A DNA stretch of 54,680 nt from an uncultured Mailhella sp. (lineage in GTDB: Bacteria > Desulfobacterota > Desulfovibrionia > Desulfovibrionales > Desulfovibrionaceae), in contig NZ_CANRLT010000004.1 in the NCBI RefSeq assembly GCF_947631555.1, positions 1-54,680 of the forward strand, written 5' to 3'. This document shows positions 48,738-54,680 of this stretch, in pieces (positions within the stretch are counted from its first letter, which is position 1; every line of letters begins with the position of its first letter). Position numbers and translations under genes: made by a program. The notes beneath the pieces were generated by a model, which worked only from the letters and a program-made list of their open reading frames with translations, was not told the origin of the DNA and ran no database searches.

Positions 48738-51356
48738 TCACGGCTCGCCGGGCAAAGCGCACCACGGTTTTCCGGCCGTTCGCAAGCTCCGCCCTTCGTC
48801 TGTCCAGCGGATCTCGATGCCGCCCAGCTCCGATGTGCTGAAAAGCGGCAGGGCGCGCCGAGCCATCTCCTCCCGTACCTTGGCACTGGGAAAACCGTAG
48901 CGGTTGAACGTGCCCGCGGAGGCCAGCACCAGTTCTGGCGTTACGGCGTCATAAAACTTCTTCTGAAACCCCGATGCCGCCCCGTGGTGCGGCAGCACGA
49001 GAGCTTCGGCGTACAGCGTTCTTCCTTGTGAGGCGAGGCGTCCCAGTTCCGGAGTGGACAGGTCTCCGCACAATATCGCAAGGCCATGGCCATCCCGGAC
49101 AAGCCGCAGAACAAGCGAGCCATCGTTATCGGAAAGTTTTTCTTCGGGCGGCACTTCGGCCATACGTTCAGGCGCGAGGACTTCCAAGACTGTTCCAGAG
49201 CTCAGAGGGATACAATCGCCGGCTTCCACAATACGTTCAGGGATACCGCGGGCCAGCGCAATTTTGCGCAGTCTGCACGCCTCGCCGCTGTTGGCGCGGG
49301 CTGCGGATACCTTTGACCAGTATAGTGTCCCCACATCGAAGTGCTCCATGATCCAGCAAAGACCCCGGATGTGATCCGCATCGTTGTGGCTGACGACAAC
49401 GGCGTCCAGACGAGGCAGTCGGCCATCTGTCAGAGCTAGGGCCACGATACTGCGCCCGACGTCGAAAAACGGCGAGGCAGAACCTCCGCCGTCCACCAAA
49501 ACACGGCCTCCCGGATACCCCGCAAGCACAGCCTGCCCCTGCCCCACGTCCAGCACGGAAAGCGTCACGCGCCGCTCCAGCCGTGCGGCCAGATCGTCAA
49601 TAAACATGGGCAGCTGCCCGCCCAGCAGCAGGATAAGCCCCGCCGCAGCCCAGCGTGCCAGAGTTTTCCGGACTTTCCCTGACGGCAGCCTACCAGCGCA
49701 CAGTGCCGCAGCCAGGAGTACGGCATACCCCAGAGAAGTGACGGCGGAAGGCCGCAGACATTGCAGGAACGGGATGAAGCCGTGACTGTCCAGGACGCCG
49801 AGCAGTTCCACCATGGCATCGGCAGGCCATGCCGCTACTGCCAGAAGCAGTCCTGCGGGAAAAGACAGACCGAGGAGGAGCGCGGTCAGTCCCAGGGCCG
49901 CACAGGGAAGAATGACGAACGCCATGACTGGCAGCCAGAGAACGTTCAGCCAGAAGCATGGCCCAACGACTCCAAAAACCGTGATCAGTATGGGCAGAAC
50001 CGCAGCCTGCGCTGCCAGGGAAATCAGCAGCGTCACCACAAGCCAGCAGAAAACGGAACGGGGAAGTCTGTACCGGAGAGGCATTTCCGCAGAAGGTGCA
50101 AGACGCCGATACACGCGCACGGTGAGAGGAACGGCGAGAATGATACCCGCCACCGCCGTCACCGAAAGCTGAGCGGAGAGATCGAAAAGTGCTGGCGGCC
50201 AGCAGAGAAAAAGCAGGAACACTGCGACAAAGAGCACGTCCAGAGAAGTAAAAGGACGGCGGCGCAGGAGAAGTGTTGCAGCGGCGAACATCATAAGCGC
50301 AGCACGAATGATGGACAGTGGCGCTCCTCCCAGAAAAAGATACCCCAGGGCAAAGGGGATACCTGCCGCCACCATGAGCATACGCCGGGGCTGGACGAGA
50401 AACAGCCGCTGCCACAGGAGCGAAAGCAGGAACACGAACACGACGCCGGCGGTGGAAGCCAGCGCCAGATGCTGACCGGACAAGGCCAGAGAATGGACGA
50501 GGCCCGCGCGGGTAAACAGCTCCACCGTATGGGGAGAAAGGCCGGAGCGGTCGCCGAAGAGCAAAGCCAGCAGCATGGCCCTGCCCTGTGACATATCCGT
50601 CTGTTCGGGAATGCCCCACGAACCCGACTCTCCAGCGCTCGAACCAGGCGTACCGTTCTCCACGACCGGCGAACGCAGGGCGGCATACAAAGCATCGCGC
50701 CATGTCCAGCGCAGCTGGTACGCCTTGTCAGAGAGACTGCTGCCGTTCTGCAGTTCCAGAAATTCTGGCCCCTGCCGATCGCGTTTCACCCGGGCGCTGC
50801 GCCAGACGTTGCGATCTCCCCAGTACCGCTCTATACCCTGCACACCGAAATTGCTGTTGCTGCCGGATGGATGGAGCCGCATCACGCCGGACAATTTCTG
50901 TCCCGCAATGGGACAGCCGGCCGCGTCCAGCAGTTTTTTATCCAGAGTCAGCGTTACCAGACCAGGCAGAGCGGCTTCGCCGTACGCGCTCGCCGTCTGT
51001 CCGGCGGGACGCAGACCTTCCAGAAGCACACGCATCCGCCCTCCGGGAAGACCGGTGGCGGAAACAACCGTTCCTTCCGCAAGTACGGGAACCCGTGGCT
51101 GACACGCCCACGCGGGCATATCGGGCGCCTTGGGCAGACGCAGTGCCATCAGGGCCGCGCCCGCAAGAAACGCCAGGATCAGGAAGAACACACGGCGCAG
51201 CGTCACACGGCGGAGAAAGCAGCAGAGCAGAAAAGCCGTCAGACCGAATGCGGGATAACGCAGGGTACTGCCTCCGGCCAGCGCCGAGAGCAGCAGAACC
51301 TGCCAGAAGAACAGCGAGGGCGGAGTATTCTCTTTCGGGCCTGTACGCGCGTCCAT
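48738..51356 (-). CDS. comEC: DNA internalization-related competence protein ComEC/Rec2
   Basis: HSLALSGQHLALA competence domain; metallo-beta-lactamase SVLDVGQGQAVL...VVSHNDADHIRGL. Confidence 0.93.
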   Translation of the reverse strand: MDARTGPKENTPPSLFFWQVLLLSALAGGSTLRYPAFGLTAFLLCCFLRRVTLRRVFFLILAFLAGAALMALRLPKAPDMPAWACQPRVPVLAEGTVVSATGLPGGRMRVLLEGLRPAGQTASAYGEAALPGLVTLTLDKKLLDAAGCPIAGQKLSGVMRLHPSGSNSNFGVQGIERYWGDRNVWRSARVKRDRQGPEFLELQNGSSLSDKAYQLRWTWRDALYAALRSPVVENGTPGSSAGESGSWGIPEQTDMSQGRAMLLALLFGDRSGLSPHTVELFTRAGLVHSLALSGQHLALASTAGVVFVFLLSLLWQRLFLVQPRRMLMVAAGIPFALGYLFLGGAPLSIIRAALMMFAAATLLLRRRPFTSLDVLFVAVFLLFLCWPPALFDLSAQLSVTAVAGIILAVPLTVRVYRRLAPSAEMPLRYRLPRSVFCWLVVTLLISLAAQAAVLPILITVFGVVGPCFWLNVLWLPVMAFVILPCAALGLTALLLGLSFPAGLLLAVAAWPADAMVELLGVLDSHGFIPFLQCLRPSAVTSLGYAVLLAAALCAGRLPSGKVRKTLARWAAAGLILLLGGQLPMFIDDLAARLERRVTLSVLDVGQGQAVLAGYPGGRVLVDGGGSASPFFDVGRSIVALALTDGRLPRLDAVVVSHNDADHIRGLCWIMEHFDVGTLYWSKVSAARANSGEACRLRKIALARGIPERIVEAGDCIPLSSGTVLEVLAPERMAEVPPEEKLSDNDGSLVLRLVRDGHGLAILCGDLSTPELGRLASQGRTLYAEALVLPHHGAASGFQKKFYDAVTPELVLASAGTFNRYGFPSAKVREEMARRALPLFSTSELGGIEIRWTDEGRSLRTAGKPWCALPGEP

Positions 51357-51368
51357 GGCAGGGCGATG

Positions 51369-52631
51369 TCAGTCCACGTCCTTCACCCGTGCGATCTGCG
51401 CACCGACGGCAGCGAGCTTTTCCACAAGATGCTCGTAGCCACGATCCACATGATACACGCGCTGCACTCTGGTCGTGCCCTGAGCCGCAAGCCCGGCAAG
51501 AACGAGGGCCGCGCCCGCCCGAAGATCCGAAGCCATGACCGGTGCCCCGGTCAGTGTGCGGCCGCCGCGCACCATTGCGGACGAGCCGGAAATCCGGATA
51601 TCTGCGCCCATGCGCACCAGTTCCTGGACGTGCATGAAACGGTTTTCGAAAATATTCTCCTGCACCAGTCCCGAACCCTGCGCGCAGCACATCAGCACCA
51701 TGAACTGAGACTGCATGTCCGTGGGGAAGCCAGGATGCGGCTGAGTGCTGATGTCCACGCCCAGCAGTCCATCGCCGCCGGTTCTTGCCAGTACGCCGTC
51801 CGCGCGCTCCTCAATGCTCATGCCGGCTTCGCGGAGTTTTCCAAGAACGGCGTCCATGGCGTTGACAGGACAATCCCGCAGGAGCAGTTCGCCGCCCGTA
51901 ACGGCCGCCGCGATGAGAAACGTTCCGGCTTCAATACGGTCGGGCATGATGCGGTAACGGCAGCCGTGCAGACTGTCCACGCCCTGCACACGGATCACCG
52001 AGCTTCCCTGCCCTTCGATCTGAGCGCCGCACTGCACAAGAAAATCCGCAAGATCCACGATTTCTGGCTCTCGAGCGCAGTTCTCAAGTACGGATTCGCC
52101 GCGGGCGAGACAGGCCGCCATGAGGACGTTTTCCGTGCCGCCCACGGTGGGGAAGTCAAACTGGAGCTTCGCACCCTTCAGACCTGTGGGGCAGTGCCCA
52201 TGAATATAGCCGTTCTTCAGGTCGAACTGCGCGCCCATCTTTTCCAGTGCGGACAGGTGCTGATCCACGGGCCGCGCGCCAATGGCGCAACCGCCGGGCA
52301 GGGAAACCAGCGCTTCGCCCTTGCGCGCCAGCAGCGGCCCCAGGCAAAGCACGGAAGCGCGCATGGTCTTCACGAGGTCATAGGGCGCCTCGATGCCCAG
52401 CTCACCGTTCTCCACCTCCACCGTGCCGTCCTTCAGCACCGCGGGACGGCCAAGGAGGTTCAGCAGCTTGATGGTGGTATGGATGTCCCTGAGATCGGGC
52501 ACGTTGGTATAGGTCACGCGGCTGTCTACAGCGATGGCGGCCATGAGTATGGGCAGGGCCGCATTTTTCGAGCCGCTCACCTGAACAATGCCCTTCAGGG
52601 GCGTTCCCCCTTCGATGATGAAGCTGTCCAC
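51369..52631 (-). CDS. murA: UDP-N-acetylglucosamine 1-carboxyvinyltransferase
   Basis: [40 protein letters not shown] active-site Cys. Confidence 0.97.
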   Translation of the reverse strand: MDSFIIEGGTPLKGIVQVSGSKNAALPILMAAIAVDSRVTYTNVPDLRDIHTTIKLLNLLGRPAVLKDGTVEVENGELGIEAPYDLVKTMRASVLCLGPLLARKGEALVSLPGGCAIGARPVDQHLSALEKMGAQFDLKNGYIHGHCPTGLKGAKLQFDFPTVGGTENVLMAACLARGESVLENCAREPEIVDLADFLVQCGAQIEGQGSSVIRVQGVDSLHGCRYRIMPDRIEAGTFLIAAAVTGGELLLRDCPVNAMDAVLGKLREAGMSIEERADGVLARTGGDGLLGVDISTQPHPGFPTDMQSQFMVLMCCAQGSGLVQENIFENRFMHVQELVRMGADIRISGSSAMVRGGRTLTGAPVMASDLRAGAALVLAGLAAQGTTRVQRVYHVDRGYEHLVEKLAAVGAQIARVKDVD

Positions 52632-52700
52632 GTCTTCCTCCGAGGCAGGCAGAAACTGCTTGACCTTTCACTGTGAATACGCTAAATACTCTCTTCACAC

Positions 52701-52777
52701 GGCGAATGTAGCTCAGTTGGAAGAGTACCTGATTGTGGCTCAGGGTGTCGCAGGTTCGAACCCTGTCATTCGCCCCA
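52701..52777 (+). tRNA. tRNA-His (anticodon GTG), CCA encoded
   Basis: G-1:C73 identity pair, 7-bp acceptor GCGAATG/CATTCGC, anticodon loop TTGTGGC, T-loop GGTTCGAACC. Confidence 0.95.
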
Positions 52778-52784
52778 TTTTTCG

Positions 52785-52806
52785 GCCCCTGAAAAGGGGC
52801 TTTTTT
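52785..52806 (+). terminator. Terminator after tRNA-His
   Basis: GCCCCT GAAA AGGGGC TTTTTT. Confidence 0.85.
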
Positions 52807-52818
52807 CTTGCCCTGCAC

Positions 52819-53610
52819 TCACAGCTCCAGCGCCAGTCCCACGGGGCAGTGATCGGAGCCGTAGACGTCGTTCTCGATCCAGGCGTCGCGGACATGGTTT
52901 CGCAGTTCCTGCGAGACAAAGAAATAATCCAGCCGCCACCCGATATTGCGTTCGCGGGCACGGGTCTTGTACGACCACCAGGTGTATGCGCCCGGCTCCT
53001 GACCATGCACATGGCGGAAGGTATCCACATAGCCCGCCTCGGTGAAGCGATCCATCCAGGCGCGTTCTACCGGGAGAAAACCCGTATTCTGCTCATTCTC
53101 CCTGGGCCTGGCAAGGTCGATCTCGCGATGCGAGATGTTGAAGTCTCCGCAGACCACCACGGGCTTGTCCTGGCGCAGATCCTCCGCATACTCGAAAAAG
53201 GCGTCGAAGAAGCCCATTTTATAGGGAACGCGCTTGAACACTCCCTTTCCCAGCTCCTCGCCGCCGTTGGGAAAGTAGATGTTGAAGAAGTGCAGCTCGG
53301 GAAATTCCAGATGCAGGGTGCGCCCTTCTCCCTGATAGTCGGGATCGGGCAGCTCGTATTCCACATTCAGGGGCTGACGGCGGCTGAACACCGCGACGCC
53401 CGAATAGCCCTTCTTTACGGTGGAAGCCGCCCACCAGGAATGCCAGCCCTGCGGCTCACGCCGTGCTTCGGGAATCTGTTCGGGAGACGCCTTGGTCTCC
53501 TGAAGGCCGACCACATCGGCCTGAGTGCGGGAAAACCAGTCCCAGTCCGGCTTGGCGCTCAGCGAGCGAAAGCCGTTGACGTTCCACGAGGCAAAACGCA
53601 TGACCGCCAT
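52819..53610 (-). CDS. xth: Exodeoxyribonuclease III / AP endonuclease
   Basis: RFASWNVNGFRSL, GLQETKASPEQI, VCGDFNISHREIDL, RLDYFFVS, GSDHCPVGLAL. Confidence 0.95.
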   Translation of the reverse strand: MAVMRFASWNVNGFRSLSAKPDWDWFSRTQADVVGLQETKASPEQIPEARREPQGWHSWWAASTVKKGYSGVAVFSRRQPLNVEYELPDPDYQGEGRTLHLEFPELHFFNIYFPNGGEELGKGVFKRVPYKMGFFDAFFEYAEDLRQDKPVVVCGDFNISHREIDLARPRENEQNTGFLPVERAWMDRFTEAGYVDTFRHVHGQEPGAYTWWSYKTRARERNIGWRLDYFFVSQELRNHVRDAWIENDVYGSDHCPVGLALEL

Positions 53611-53848
53611 AAGTCCCTTCCTTTTCTGCCCTGAAGGTACGCGACTCCGCCCGCAAGCTCAAGTAAAACCTTCGTTCGAAGGGTATATTGCCGTCAGCAT
53701 CCGGCAGCACGGTAAGAGGGCGAAACCTGAATGCGGCAGGCCTCACAGCAGGTACAGTCATGGCGCAGCCTGGCAGTGTGCGTCCGCACGTTTTCTGCTT
53801 GCGATTTTTTTCGATTCAGATACGCTTTCTGCCAAAAAGGGAGAAATC

Positions 53849-54205
53849 ATGGCGAAAAGACTCTGTGCACTGCTGATCCTTTGTCTTGTCCTGGTGCTGA
53901 GTGCTCCTGCCTTCGCAGGCCATGTGCGCTCGGACGGCCGCGGCGGCTATCGTATGCCGGACGGCAGTCACGTCCGTTCAGACGGTCAGGGCGGATACCG
54001 TATGCCCGATGGAAGCCATATCCGCTCGGACGGACGGGGAGGTTATCGTATGCCGGACGGAAGCCATGTGCGTTCGGATGGCCAGGGCGGTTATCGCATG
54101 CCTGACGGCAGTCACGTTCGTTCGGACGGCCGCGGTGGATACCGTATGCCCGACGGGAGTCATATTCGTTCGGATGGGCACGGCGGCTATCGGACTCCTG
54201 ACTAG
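53849..54205 (+). CDS. Secreted small tandem-repeat protein (signal peptide plus six 16-aa HVRSDGRGGYRMPDGS repeats)
   Basis: MAKRLCALLILCLVLVLSAPAFA signal followed only by repeat units; stop TAG. Confidence 0.85.
   Translation: MAKRLCALLILCLVLVLSAPAFAGHVRSDGRGGYRMPDGSHVRSDGQGGYRMPDGSHIRSDGRGGYRMPDGSHVRSDGQGGYRMPDGSHVRSDGRGGYRMPDGSHIRSDGHGGYRTPD
53921..54202 (+). repeat. 48-bp coding tandem repeat, 5 full units plus a 14-codon unit
   Basis: Units begin at 53921, 53969, 54017, 54065, 54113 and 54161; protein near-identical, codons diverged. Confidence 0.95.
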
Positions 54206-54528
54206 GATTCTTTCTTTCTGTGCTGTCACCTACGCCTTGCCCGGCTCTGTTCCCCCATAGCACCCTATTCACAGGCTTTAACCTGGTTTCAGAATCTTAA
54301 CTGAATGCTTCAGCAGACGTCATGTATGGCGGTCTGAAAAGTATCTTCCTCGCCCTACGATGTCATTATGATGTCATGCTGACGCGGTCGGAAACCACCA
54401 CGGGCGGCCAGGAAAACGTCATCTCTTCAAAACAGCGCAAAATACTGCCCTGCAGCGTCATTGCCTGCGAGGATTTGGCGCTGCCCCCAAACAGCACTCG
54501 CACTCTGAGCAGGTTGAATAAATTTTCA

Positions 54529-54674
54529 GAGTTATTTCAGTAAGTTCGCGTTATTGCAACATGAAAGAGTTTTATCATTATTAAGGTGATACTCTCTCCT
54601 TTTAGAGAGTATCACTTTAATAATGATAAAAGTTCTTCGATCTTGCCGTTAACGCGAAATCGCTGAAACAACGC
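54529..54674. repeat. Long imperfect inverted repeat (AT-rich palindromic element), possibly continuing past the window
   Basis: Inner arms 54570-54597 and 54604-54631: 28 nt with one mismatch, 6-nt spacer. Outer homology GTTATTTCAG..TTCGCGTTA (54531-54553) versus TAACGCGAA..CTGAAACAAC. Confidence 0.85.
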
Positions 54675-54680
54675 CAGAGA
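54612..54680 (-). CDS. Possible 3' end of a minus-strand ORF truncated by the window edge (...SLALFQRFRVNGKIEELLSLLK*)
   Basis: Open minus-strand frame entering from the window edge and ending TGA inside the palindrome; plausible protein-like composition. Confidence 0.35.
   Translation of the reverse strand, partial: SLALFQRFRVNGKIEELLSLLK

Noticed and set aside
53921-54202. CRISPR array
   Set aside because: The 48-bp periodicity is an in-frame coding tandem repeat with no spacers; no cas genes in the window.
54322-54543. 73-aa plus-strand ORF before the palindrome
   Set aside because: No RBS or recognisable motif; its end overlaps the palindromic arm, so it is probably incidental.

Overview
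The window is about 54.7 kb from a GC-rich bacterial chromosome. It carries diagnostic sulfate/sulfite-reducer genes (DsrMKJOP, Flox-Hdr, periplasmic HynAB hydrogenase, Desulfovibrio-type homotrimeric porin, rex next to atpBE), so it most likely comes from a member of the Desulfovibrionales. Most of it is well-conserved core genome: parAB with two parS sites, valS, priA, lysC, tsaE, nnrD/E, acpS, purE, purD, type III glutamine synthetase, F0 genes, rex, lgt, upp, comEC, murA, tRNA-His and xth. Three anaerobic energy-conservation clusters lie within about 20 kb of each other: hdrCBA-flx, dsrMKJOP and hynAB. The least explained segments are: (i) a secreted protein of six 16-aa repeats that appear to be two copies of a 3-unit block; (ii) an AT-rich imperfect palindrome of roughly 145 bp at the right edge, whose right arm reads as the 3' end of an ORF; (iii) a BrnT/BrnA-like module flanked by an imperfect ~72-bp direct repeat that copies the 3' end and terminator of the flx operon; (iv) an ~890-bp gene-free gap after rex with possible structured RNA. 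I do not see a clearly new multi-gene system. All calls come from reading the sequence and supplied translations; no database search was run.
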